Below are positions 1 through 8,127 of a DNA stretch of 64,000 nucleotides, piece after piece; positions within the stretch are counted from its first letter, which is position 1, and each line of letters opens with the position of its first letter. The position numbers were made by a program, and so were the translations under genes. This stretch comes from Pedobacter sp. WC2423 (GTDB taxonomy: Bacteria; Bacteroidota; Bacteroidia; Sphingobacteriales; Sphingobacteriaceae): positions 3,658,001 to 3,722,000 of the forward strand of contig NZ_CP162005.1 of NCBI RefSeq assembly GCF_040822065.1, read 5' to 3'. The notes under the pieces were generated by a model. The model did no database searches. It was not told the origin of the DNA and worked only from the letters and a program-made list of their open reading frames with translations.

Positions 1-799
1 TATAACTGGTTCGAAAGTCGTTATATTTTAAAACTTCCTGCACTTCAGCAGGAAAATCTTTTAACAGGTTTAAACAGAGTTGACGCAGCTGTTCATGGTA
101 TTGTCCGGAACTACGTGAACTAATTCCTTCAGGGATATCAGCTAACAGGGGATCATATTGCATAAACCACACCATCTCTGTAGCTGAAGTTGGAATAAGG
201 CCAAAGGATAGTCCCTGGTCTTTTTGCTGAAATTTAGTAAATCTTCCTTGTAGTGAGCCAGCAAGTTCAGCGTGCTGTATAATTCCAACAACCTCTTTTA
301 CTTTGCCTGGTTCAAATTTCACTTCCCCGAATATTTGTTGCCGCACGATTGAATTCGCACCATCGGCACCAATAAAGACATCTCCATATTCCACTTCCCC
401 ATTTGAAAATGCAGCAGCTACAATTTGATCCGTTTCATAGATGAAATGAGAAAATACACGGTTATTTTTTAATCTGTATGCAGGCAGGAGCTGATTTAAA
501 CAAGCCAGCAGGTCTGTACGTTTGAAGCATTGCCAGTCTTCCAGCGTCTTTTCATTCAGGATCAGCCCTTCGGAATCCCTGAGCATAAAGGTATGGACTT
601 CTTTACCCGGAAGTAGAGCATTACTGTTAATGGCAAGCTCATTCAGTACAGTAATGCCGTCATGATGCATCAAAAAGGCATGCCCTCCTACCGCAGAGAA
701 GATTTGTCTTTCGTTTACACTTACGTCAATATCATGCTGATGCAAATAAATCCCCATGCATAACCCAGCAATCCCACCACCCAAAACGACTACTTTCAT
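1..799 (-). CDS. FAD-dependent monooxygenase, 3' end outside window
   Basis: The frame is open from an ATG at 799 to the window edge, about 266 codons, so the C-terminus is missing. The N-terminus is a Rossmann FAD-binding fold with VVLGGGIAG (GxGxxG) at about residues 3-11. A second flavin motif, GADGANS, lies near residue 137. This layout is that of the PHBH/UbiH class A flavoprotein monooxygenases, which hydroxylate small aromatic or related molecules using NAD(P)H and oxygen. Its ATG overlaps the TGA of the upstream aminotransferase as ATGA, so the two are probably translationally coupled. The substrate cannot be read from sequence. The family call is firm; a tetracycline-inactivating or halogenase relative is possible but not indicated. 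Confidence 0.85.
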   Translation of the reverse strand, partial: MKVVVLGGGIAGLCMGIYLHQHDIDVSVNERQIFSAVGGHAFLMHHDGITVLNELAINSNALLPGKEVHTFMLRDSEGLILNEKTLEDWQCFKRTDLLACLNQLLPAYRLKNNRVFSHFIYETDQIVAAAFSNGEVEYGDVFIGADGANSIVRQQIFGEVKFEPGKVKEVVGIIQHAELAGSLQGRFTKFQQKDQGLSFGLIPTSATEMVWFMQYDPLLADIPEGISSRSSGQYHEQLRQLCLNLLKDFPAEVQEVLKYNDFRTSY

Positions 800-1965
800 A
801 AATTATTAACGGTAGTTTTTATATGGTATAATGCTTCATTAAGAATAGCTTCTGAAGTGGCAAAACTCATTCTGATAAAGCCTTCTGCACCTTCTCCAAA
901 CCATTCTTTAGCACCTGGAACTACAGCAACTTTCGCTTGATCGAGTAAAAGCTGATGAATTTCTTTACTGCTTTTACCGGTCCCGGTAATGTTGGTGAAC
1001 GCGACGTAACATCCTTCTGGAGAAATACATTTGAATCCTTGTGTAGCATTGAGTTCTCTAACGGTCAGATCTCTCATTTTCTGAAGATGTACCAGAAAAT
1101 CGGCTAACCAGTATCCGCAGTCGTTAAGAGCTGTGGTAGCTGCTACCTGCGAAAGTATATTTGCACCATGGATAGTAGAACCATGGAGAGAAACCTCAAA
1201 CAAACGATCATAGTGTGCCTGATTGGATGCCATCACAGCTCCGATACGCAGGCCTGCAAGTCCGTAGGATTTACTGAAACCTGTTACTGTTATCGTCTGG
1301 TTCCTGATCTCTTCATGGAGAGAAGCTATACTTGTATATAAGTTTGGTGTGTAAACAATATCACTCCATATTTCGTCTGATAAAATAATCAGCCCGTGTT
1401 TACAAGCTATTGTGCCCAGCTGAAGTAATTCCTCTTTTTTAAAGACCTTTCCCGTCGGATTTAATGGATTGCAAAGACAGATCATACGGGTTTTAGGCGT
1501 GATCAATTGTTCCAGATGAGCAAAGTCAACAGTGTCAGATCCCGGAGGAATAGCAAATGGTACAGCAACGCCGCCAACAGCTTCGGTAGAGTATCTGAAA
1601 AGAAAATCTACAGGGTCAAAGATAATAGCTTCCTCACCTGGGGAGAGAAATGCTTTACACGTTAAATATATACCAAAGGCAGCACTATCGACCGGAAATA
1701 TAAATCCTGGATTTGCCGGAATGTTCCGTTTAACGGAATAATAATTGGCTAAACTTTCATTAAATTCAGGTAATCCTGAAGCAGGGCCATAAGAAAGATA
1801 TCTATCTTTTGTAAACCGGATAATTGATTCTGCAATTTCAGGCGCGCTCGGAAAATCCGGATCGGCAGCAGTTAGTGGAATAACTCCTTCAGGCACAGTG
1901 GCCCACCTTAAGTTAAACGCTCTCTTCTTCAGGATATCAAGGTTGACAGATTGGGATTGAAACAT
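796..1965 (-). CDS. PLP-dependent aminotransferase, MalY/PatB-like fold type I
   Basis: A 389-residue class I/II aminotransferase-fold enzyme. NPLNPTG is at about 166-172, the PLP-ring aspartate at D197 (SDEIW), and the Schiff-base lysine at K232 in SKSYGLAGLR. The opening RWATVPEGVIPLTAADPDF resembles the MalY/PatB branch, whose known members are cystathionine beta-lyases (C-S lyases). True aminotransferases also share the motifs, so the reaction is unsettled. The gene starts 9 bases after the receiver gene ends and overlaps the FAD monooxygenase by 4 bases. A shared transcript with the sensor kinase is therefore likely, which is an unusual partner for a metabolic pair. Confidence 0.85.
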   Translation of the reverse strand: MFQSQSVNLDILKKRAFNLRWATVPEGVIPLTAADPDFPSAPEIAESIIRFTKDRYLSYGPASGLPEFNESLANYYSVKRNIPANPGFIFPVDSAAFGIYLTCKAFLSPGEEAIIFDPVDFLFRYSTEAVGGVAVPFAIPPGSDTVDFAHLEQLITPKTRMICLCNPLNPTGKVFKKEELLQLGTIACKHGLIILSDEIWSDIVYTPNLYTSIASLHEEIRNQTITVTGFSKSYGLAGLRIGAVMASNQAHYDRLFEVSLHGSTIHGANILSQVAATTALNDCGYWLADFLVHLQKMRDLTVRELNATQGFKCISPEGCYVAFTNITGTGKSSKEIHQLLLDQAKVAVVPGAKEWFGEGAEGFIRMSFATSEAILNEALYHIKTTVNNL

Positions 1966-1974
1966 CCTCTAAAA

Positions 1975-2364
1975 CTATAAATTTTCCAGAATTTCCAGAA
2001 ACTTTTCTTTCACTAAAGGCTTAATTATAAATTCGCAAACTTCGTCTATATTTTTTGACCTTTCCATTTCGTGCGGAGAAATAGAAGAAGAAACAATATA
2101 AAGTTCATTTCTCTTTACAAAAAATGGATATAGCTCCTGGTATTCAGCCAGAAATTCCCATCCGTCCATTACTGGCATATTCAGATCCAGAAATATAACA
2201 TCTGGCAGCAATTCTTTTTGATCCTGAATTTCTTTCAGATGCGTAATTGCCTGCAATCCGTCTGAAAAGACTTCCACTTCAACATCTTCGGAGACTTTCA
2301 GCATTGTTTTTTTTGTAAGAAATACAAAAATATCATCATCATCGATGAGGTACACTTTTTTCAT
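1975..2364 (-). CDS. single-domain response regulator (CheY-like)
   Basis: A 129-residue receiver with no output domain. The acidic cluster IDDDD is at residues 7-11, the phosphoacceptor is D60 in FLDLNMPVMDG, and the conserved lysine is K115 in IIKPL. A longer reading frame runs to 2436, but MKKVYLIDDDD is the natural beginning of a receiver. Its ATG at 2364 overlaps the last base of the kinase stop codon (TAATG), which fixes the start. Stand-alone receivers of this type are common beside PAS/GAF kinases in Bacteroidota and usually pass phosphate to another protein. The kinase encoded immediately upstream is the obvious donor; the target is unknown. Confidence 0.92.
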   Translation of the reverse strand: MKKVYLIDDDDIFVFLTKKTMLKVSEDVEVEVFSDGLQAITHLKEIQDQKELLPDVIFLDLNMPVMDGWEFLAEYQELYPFFVKRNELYIVSSSISPHEMERSKNIDEVCEFIIKPLVKEKFLEILENL

Positions 2365-3872
2365 TACCAATTCATATTTTGATTTACAAATTCTATAGAA
2401 AAAATAGAACCCTGGTCTGGAAGACTTTCCACCCAAATTTTACCACCCATAGCTTCCACCTGGGTTTTAGTCATAAATAATCCAAGGCCTTTTGCATCAG
2501 GGTGGCGGTGGAACACCTTTCCAATTTTAAAGATATTGTCTTTATGTTTAACAAGGTCTATACCCAATCCATTATCCTGAATGGTCAGGACAATATTTCC
2601 CTCTTTAATTTTAGAGGCGAGGTTCAGGGATAATTGTCTTTCTGGTGACTGGTATTTAATCGCGTTACTAATGAGGTTATAAAAAATACTTGCCAGATAT
2701 TTATGTGGATATAATACCGCTGGTGCATCTTCAAAGTCCACTCTGATTTTTGCTTTTGCTTTCTGGATCTCGACATAAAGTCCGTCAAGTGCTTCCTGAA
2801 GACAAGTGCTGAAGTTCAGTCTGTCCAGTTTAATATCTCTGTCTAACCTGATTTGTATAGATTCTACCAGCTCATTAAATGTACTTTTCAGATTCTCTAT
2901 GACAGGTTCCAGTTTGGAGACCAGCATTTTTTGTTCTTCAGCGTCTTCGGCTTCTTGTATAAACTCTGCCAGCATCGCCATATTGATTAACGGCCCGCGC
3001 AAATTATGAGAAACTACATTACAGAAATCTATGAGTTGTGTATTCTGAATGGCCAGCTGCTCCATAATCAGCGTTTGCTTTTCTTCCAGCAGTTTACGTT
3101 CTGTAATGTCTATTCCAAAGCCAATCACCATGATGAAGTTCCCTTTTTCATCATGCATAGGGAACATCCTTCTTAAAAAGGTGATATTATTTCCATCAGG
3201 ATCTTTCTGGCTTTCTTCCCAGCCTATTGCTTTTCCACTATTTTTTACTTCAAGAAATTGTGCTCTGCGTGCTTTTGCTATCCCGGGATCCCGATTTCTG
3301 AAAGCACCATATTCAAAGTCATCCTTTCCAATAATGAACTTTCTGTATTCTTCATTTTTAATCGCCATTGGATTGGCGAAAAGATACTTGTGGTTAGCAT
3401 CAAATACAACAATATCCTGAGGGATATTGTTGAGAATGCTCTCATAAAATTCTTTAATACTATTATTAATGACCGGAAGTTTAAGCTGTAACAAACTGGT
3501 TACCTGCTGTGCAAGCAACGCAAGCCCCTTGTGCTGTTCCTGGTTTAATGTAATTTGTTTCGGGCCGGCCACGCTTAAATGTCCAATAACCAGATTCTTA
3601 TTCACGACCACAGGGATAGCGATCAGAAACGGAAATATGTCGGTGATAGAGTTGTCTCTGGGCGTTTCAGTCAGGTCAGTACCCAGTTTTGCTTTATACC
3701 ATATCCGGTTATTATCCACAAAAGTGATAGCCGAGACCGGTGCCTGTGTAATAATAGCAGCAAGCTTGACGATATTGTCAAACTCCTGTTCTTCACCAGT
3801 ATCCAAAATTTCCAACACGTAAAGCGCAGCAATTCTGTCAGCTTCATTCCTAAGTGATGGGATATTAATCAT
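2364..3872 (-). CDS. GAF-PAS sensor histidine kinase, cytoplasmic
   Basis: A 502-residue kinase with no membrane segment. A GAF domain spans about 20-130, a PAS domain about 140-255 (ending DITERK), and the dimerisation/phosphoacceptor helix about 270-340 with the histidine in VVSHNLRGPL. The ATPase domain fills the rest, with N box SNAIKY, G1 DNGLGID and G2 GLGLFM. The SHNLRGPL form of the H box is typical of Bacteroidota kinases. It probably senses a small intracellular ligand or redox state and phosphorylates the receiver encoded directly downstream, with which it overlaps by one base. A perfect TAnnTTTG element lies about 30 bases upstream. Confidence 0.92.
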   Translation of the reverse strand: MINIPSLRNEADRIAALYVLEILDTGEEQEFDNIVKLAAIITQAPVSAITFVDNNRIWYKAKLGTDLTETPRDNSITDIFPFLIAIPVVVNKNLVIGHLSVAGPKQITLNQEQHKGLALLAQQVTSLLQLKLPVINNSIKEFYESILNNIPQDIVVFDANHKYLFANPMAIKNEEYRKFIIGKDDFEYGAFRNRDPGIAKARRAQFLEVKNSGKAIGWEESQKDPDGNNITFLRRMFPMHDEKGNFIMVIGFGIDITERKLLEEKQTLIMEQLAIQNTQLIDFCNVVSHNLRGPLINMAMLAEFIQEAEDAEEQKMLVSKLEPVIENLKSTFNELVESIQIRLDRDIKLDRLNFSTCLQEALDGLYVEIQKAKAKIRVDFEDAPAVLYPHKYLASIFYNLISNAIKYQSPERQLSLNLASKIKEGNIVLTIQDNGLGIDLVKHKDNIFKIGKVFHRHPDAKGLGLFMTKTQVEAMGGKIWVESLPDQGSIFSIEFVNQNMNW

Positions 3873-3903
3873 ATGCAGGTTTCAGTCAACAATTTTGACG
3901 ATA

Positions 3904-3911
3904 CAAAGCTA
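3904..3911 (-). promoter_or_regulatory. -7 promoter element TAGCTTTG for the kinase operon
   Basis: On the minus strand this reads TAGCTTTG, an exact match to the Bacteroidota -7 consensus TAnnTTTG. It would place transcription start near 3898, about 25 bases before the kinase ATG. No clear TTG at -33 was seen. Confidence 0.55.
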
Positions 3912-4126
3912 GTTATTAGATTGATTCTTTTATTAAAAAGAAAAAGCCTTGTGATCATTTATCCAAGATAGAATTTTTTCTCCACATTCAATCCTGCTCT
4001 AAAGTAAACAACCGTTCTTTTTATTCACCATTTCAATAATTATGTGAATAAAGCGCGCTCATTTTGTTCATTATCTTTAAATAAATTGAGAAATTGTCAG
4101 GATGTTTGAATATTTTAGTGTTTTAA

Positions 4127-5305
4127 ATGGTTATGAGACAAAACTTTAGGTGGCAGGAAGGACACAACGCAGAGCATATGATGGGGTACGCTGAAAAGAA
4201 TAAAAACTTTCTCACGATCATTGAAAAATGTAATGAACTCCTGTTCTTTACAAATAAAAACGGCGACTTCATTCATGTTACCACCTCTGCTGAACAACTA
4301 TTCGGTTTTAGCAACAAAGAGTACCACGGATTCAATATCACAGACACTATACATCCTGATGAACTGAACCATACCAGGGAAAGACTTCAGCTGGTGCTTT
4401 CATCTCCCGGAAATAATGTCAATTTGAAATTCAGAAGCAGAACCAAGCAAAATGAATATCGCTGGATAGAAGGTGTAATCACCAACTTATTAGATGATAA
4501 TATGCAGGCACTGATGTTCAGGTTTAATGATATTACAGACCGGATCAATAGTGAAAATGAACAGGCCCTGTTGATTCAGGATTTTACTAAAAGAAATCAG
4601 GACCTTAACCAGTTTGTCTATATTATCTCCCATAACCTGAGAACACCGCTGGCCAATTTAATAGGCTTGATTAATATTCTGGAAACTGATCTTCTTGATG
4701 ATTATAATAAAGGTATTGTTGATTTGTTTAAATGCTCTACAGAAAGATTAAGTGAGACAGTATTCGATCTTACACATATTTTGACGCTTAAAGACAATCA
4801 GGGTGTAAAAATCACGAAAGTTAATGTGCAGAAAGCATTTGAAAAAGTATGCCATTCCTTCAATGAACAAATTAAGCAAATTGATGTGATCCTGACGACT
4901 AATTTTGATTGCACACATATACACTTCAACAAAAGCTATCTGGAAAGTATATTGATGAACCTGTTGTCCAATGCAATTAAATATCGCTTGCATAGCCGGC
5001 AACTTGAAATAAACGTGAACTTAACCAGAGATGAGCATAATAACTGTGTATTGCGCTTTTCGGACAATGGAATGGGTATTGATATGAATGTCAACAAAGA
5101 AAAGCTCTTTGGACTTCATCAGCGCTTTCATAACCATATTACCGGAAATGGAGTGGGCCTGTTTATTACGAAGTCACAGATTACTGCTATGGGTGGAAAT
5201 ATTGAAGTTCAAAGTGCAGTAAACGAAGGAACTACTTTTATAATCACTTTTAAAGGGGAGCCTGTTAACTCGTCAAACCAGAACCACCAGCCTGCCCTAC
5301 AATAG
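4127..5305 (+). CDS. PAS sensor histidine kinase, cytoplasmic
   Basis: 392 residues. A PAS domain spans about 25-145 (ending FRFNDITDRIN). The H box is IISHNLRTPLANL near residue 170, followed by an ATPase domain with SNAIKYR, DNGMGID and GVGLFI. There is no membrane segment. The ATG at 4127 and the one at 4133 are both possible, and a third start near 4178 would still keep the PAS domain. The last 41 bases overlap the end of the convergent membrane sensor gene, so the two transcripts are complementary at their 3' ends. No receiver is encoded beside it. An imperfect -7 element (TATCTTTA) lies near 4074, too weak to list separately. Confidence 0.9.
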   Translation: MVMRQNFRWQEGHNAEHMMGYAEKNKNFLTIIEKCNELLFFTNKNGDFIHVTTSAEQLFGFSNKEYHGFNITDTIHPDELNHTRERLQLVLSSPGNNVNLKFRSRTKQNEYRWIEGVITNLLDDNMQALMFRFNDITDRINSENEQALLIQDFTKRNQDLNQFVYIISHNLRTPLANLIGLINILETDLLDDYNKGIVDLFKCSTERLSETVFDLTHILTLKDNQGVKITKVNVQKAFEKVCHSFNEQIKQIDVILTTNFDCTHIHFNKSYLESILMNLLSNAIKYRLHSRQLEINVNLTRDEHNNCVLRFSDNGMGIDMNVNKEKLFGLHQRFHNHITGNGVGLFITKSQITAMGGNIEVQSAVNEGTTFIITFKGEPVNSSNQNHQPALQ

Positions 5306-6491
5306 ACTTTATAGCCATATTTAACTTCTGTGAAGAATCATTCAGAAAGTTCAGGGTCTCTTGTGTATCCTCTCCGGGATATTTGATCAGGAATTCGGTT
5401 AAGCTCATAATATTTGCCAGCGGAGCTCTGACCATGTGACTCTGTATCCAGGCAATTTCTTTCAGGTCTTTGTTCTGACGTTCGATTTTCTGAATGTAAT
5501 CAATCCGCTCAGAAACGTCTGTTGCCAGTACCAAACGCGCTTCACGCTCTTCAAACCTGATTGTATTGGTCTCAATCTCTACTGGAAAAACTTCTTTATT
5601 TTTATTAATATGAATTAATATCCCGGAATAATCCCTGTTATTAATCATGCTGGTCAGATCCATCAGTTTGCTGCTTTCTGATTGTGGACGAATATCCACA
5701 ATATTCATCCGGAGGAATTCTTCTTTGGTGTAGCCGTATTTATTACAGGCTGCATCATTTGCATGCAGAAAATTGCCATTCTCCATATCAAACACGTACA
5801 TTGGAACGGGATTGGCTTCGAAGGTGTTCCTGAAATAGCGTTCTGAGGCATCCAGTCTGGAAATCAGACTTGCTTCTTTTTTAATAGTTTGTTCCAGACC
5901 ATTCAGAACTTTACTGATCAGCATCACACTGATTAAACTCACAAAAATAAGATTACCTGAGTAAGACGCCCACAATGGCAGATCATAACTTTGTAATAGC
6001 GGACTTTCAAAGAGTTTATACTGTATAACAGCCCCAAAGCCTGCGCAAATCAGCACATTCAATCCTACGAGCCAATAAGCCGCAGGACGGGGAAAAATCA
6101 TCGCAGAAAAAATGGTAATGATAATCAAATAAAGTACGCCAGGCCCTTCTGAGCCTAATACTGCTATATAAATGATCGCCAGCACATATAAAAGAAACAA
6201 TGCCAATATTTTCCTGGTATGAATCATGATTTTCTTATTGAAAATAATAGATAATAAGGCAAATACAAAAACAACGTTAAACCATTGCACGATAGTATTG
6301 CCGGCAAAAAAACCAAAGGTAACTGAAGAGACAAATGCGACTATGCTGATGACAAAACCATAGCTGATCACATTTCTGAAAAGTCGTTTCCGCCAAAAGA
6401 CATGCTCCTCTTCTGAGGGGTCAGAATTCCTGAGCACCGCCTGTTCAATCAGCCGCTGCATCCTCCACCAATGTTCTTTTATTGAAAACAT
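5265..6491 (-). CDS. membrane PAS sensor with dimerisation helix but no ATPase domain
   Basis: 408 residues from the ATG at 6491. An upstream TTG at 6506 would overlap the preceding gene and is less likely. A GGGG run about 10 bases upstream of 6491 may serve as ribosome site. About six hydrophobic segments fill residues 25-200, then a PAS domain spans about 210-330. The final 75 residues form a DHp-like helix pair with WIQSHMVRAPLANIM, including the histidine. The protein then stops: no N, G1 or G2 box follows, so it cannot bind ATP like a normal kinase. It may dimerise with, or be phosphorylated by, another kinase, such as the complete one encoded convergently. The reading frame is intact with no decayed ATPase remnant seen, so it is not an obvious pseudogene. 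Confidence 0.85.
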   Translation of the reverse strand: MFSIKEHWWRMQRLIEQAVLRNSDPSEEEHVFWRKRLFRNVISYGFVISIVAFVSSVTFGFFAGNTIVQWFNVVFVFALLSIIFNKKIMIHTRKILALFLLYVLAIIYIAVLGSEGPGVLYLIIITIFSAMIFPRPAAYWLVGLNVLICAGFGAVIQYKLFESPLLQSYDLPLWASYSGNLIFVSLISVMLISKVLNGLEQTIKKEASLISRLDASERYFRNTFEANPVPMYVFDMENGNFLHANDAACNKYGYTKEEFLRMNIVDIRPQSESSKLMDLTSMINNRDYSGILIHINKNKEVFPVEIETNTIRFEEREARLVLATDVSERIDYIQKIERQNKDLKEIAWIQSHMVRAPLANIMSLTEFLIKYPGEDTQETLNFLNDSSQKLNMAIKSIVGQAGGSGLTS

Positions 6492-6496
6492 AAATT

Positions 6497-7405
6497 TTAT
6501 CCCCAAAGATTAGCAGGATAAACACCTTCGTCCGCAAGCTTTTTTAAGGCAGCTTTAACAACCGGTGCATCTTCTTTAAAAGTTACCCCAAACCATTTAG
6601 CCTGTGTAGGAATCATCTTCACAACACCCTCACCAGATTTAATCAACAGGTCAGCAACTTCAGGAATAAGGAATTCTGCCTTTAAATCAGTTGTATTATT
6701 GTCCAGAAATTTATAATATTCTTGTTCAGACCAGTTCACAAAGTCTGGTGTGAAACAAAAGAAATTCATACTCACTTTAGTGTCCAGCGGAAGTTCCTGA
6801 ACTGATTCACCTGTTTTGGTAAATGCTTTACCCTCTTTTTTATAGATTTCCTTACGTTCAGTAATACTTATGATCTCTTGTTGTGCATTTACATTAATCT
6901 CTCCGCGTGTTACTGAGCCGTTATCACTTAATGTATTTTTCAATTCATATCCTATACAAGCATATTTATTAACCTCAATAGCTGTAGTCAGAAAGTTATA
7001 AGCTTGTTTAAAAGCATCAAAACCGTAAAAATCATCTGCGTTAATTACTGCAAAAGGGCCATCCAATATATCCTTACAGCACAATAATGCATGCGAAGTT
7101 CCAAAAGGCTTTGTTCTGTCTGCAGGAATATTTCTACCACCACTAAAGCTTTCCAGTGATTGATACACGTAATCTGTAGCAATCTTGCCACTCAATTTAG
7201 GTTCAATAACTTCTTTAAATGCAGTCGAGAATTCCTCTCTTATAATAAAGATGACCTTTCCAAATCCAGCTTTTATCGCATCATATATGGAATATTCCAT
7301 TATAGTTTCTCCAGAAGGACCAAAAGATTCAGTTTGCTTATTGCCGCCATATCTGCTGGCCATACCAGCAGCCAGAATAACAAGAGAAGGTTTTATTGTA
7401 TTCAT
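6497..7405 (-). CDS. sugar-nucleotide type nucleotidyltransferase
   Basis: 302 residues with the NTP-transferase opening VILAAGMASRYGG at about 9-21 and the metal-binding region AVINADDFYG near 118. It belongs to the glycosyl-1-phosphate nucleotidyltransferase fold, but the first loop departs from the usual GxGTRL, so the sugar and nucleotide cannot be assigned. The stop codon lies 5 bases before the ATG of the membrane PAS sensor, so the two are probably co-transcribed. Upstream, an 84-base gap separates it from the divergent methyltransferase gene. An imperfect TAACTTTTG sequence is present there on the minus strand. Confidence 0.8.
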   Translation of the reverse strand: MNTIKPSLVILAAGMASRYGGNKQTESFGPSGETIMEYSIYDAIKAGFGKVIFIIREEFSTAFKEVIEPKLSGKIATDYVYQSLESFSGGRNIPADRTKPFGTSHALLCCKDILDGPFAVINADDFYGFDAFKQAYNFLTTAIEVNKYACIGYELKNTLSDNGSVTRGEINVNAQQEIISITERKEIYKKEGKAFTKTGESVQELPLDTKVSMNFFCFTPDFVNWSEQEYYKFLDNNTTDLKAEFLIPEVADLLIKSGEGVVKMIPTQAKWFGVTFKEDAPVVKAALKKLADEGVYPANLWG

Positions 7406-7492
7406 AGAAATTTAAATAGTTCAATGTAAATTAGCAAAAGTTACTCCATCTTTTTATTCGCTGCTTAATCAAGTATTAATAAAATTACAATG

Positions 7493-7500
7493 TACCTTTG
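7493..7500 (+). promoter_or_regulatory. -7 promoter element TACCTTTG for methyltransferase gene
   Basis: An exact TAnnTTTG match on the plus strand. Transcription would start near 7505. Upstream in-frame ATGs at 7490 and 7502 would then lie before or inside the element, which favours translation from the ATG at 7520. Confidence 0.5.
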
Positions 7501-7519
7501 TATGGAGCGTAAAACAACT

Positions 7520-8098
7520 ATGATTGACAATTTTTCAAGTGATACAGCATTCGATAGTTTATATTCTCTGAGAGCACAACAGCTGTCTTCGATCCACTGG
7601 ACTCCCGTAGACGTTGCTAAAAAGGCTGCTGCGCACCTTACCGCAGGAGAAGGCAAAAATATCCTGGATATAGGAAGCGGAGTTGGTAAATTTTGTATTG
7701 TAGCTGCTCAATTTTTTCCGGACCATATTTTTCATGGTGTGGAGCAGAGGAAAGCATTGGTAGACGAGGCAATTATTGCCCAAAATGCAACAAGGATAAC
7801 CAATGTAAATTTTATCCACGCCAATTTTAATGAGCTGAACATGAATGACTATGATCACCTCTATTTTTACAATTCTTTCAGCGAAAACTTGTTTCACTAT
7901 AAGCCTATTGATAACCTGGTTGATTGTTCCGAAGCTATTTATAATGAATACCTGAATCAGTTTTATAACTTACTGGAAGAAAAACCATCAGGTACAAGAG
8001 TAGCCACCTTTCATTGCAGCGATGAATATGTTCCTTCTTCTTATAAAAGAATACAGCATATTACTGGTGAAGCTTTAAAGCTTTGGATTAAAAGATAA
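7520..8098 (+). CDS. class I SAM-dependent methyltransferase
   Basis: 192 residues from the chosen ATG. In-frame ATGs at 7490 and 7502 are rejected because the -7 promoter element sits at 7493-7500. The SAM-binding motif I is LDIGSGVGKF at about 49-58. A motif II-like acidic residue is in HGVEQRKAL near 75, and HANFNEL near 100 fits motif III. The substrate-binding part carries no recognisable signature. It ends 29 bases before the convergent pglF-like gene and has no obvious partner. A protein or small-molecule methyltransferase is equally possible. Confidence 0.8.
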   Translation: MIDNFSSDTAFDSLYSLRAQQLSSIHWTPVDVAKKAAAHLTAGEGKNILDIGSGVGKFCIVAAQFFPDHIFHGVEQRKALVDEAIIAQNATRITNVNFIHANFNELNMNDYDHLYFYNSFSENLFHYKPIDNLVDCSEAIYNEYLNQFYNLLEEKPSGTRVATFHCSDEYVPSSYKRIQHITGEALKLWIKR

Positions 8099-8127
8099 CT
8101 TTGCCTTATTAAATGACTGGGTTGAAT

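Noticed and set aside
3049..3420. Antisense frame of 123 codons opposite the GAF-PAS kinase gene
   Set aside because: Serine-rich composition is typical of the reverse strand of AT-rich coding DNA; the real kinase fully occupies the region.
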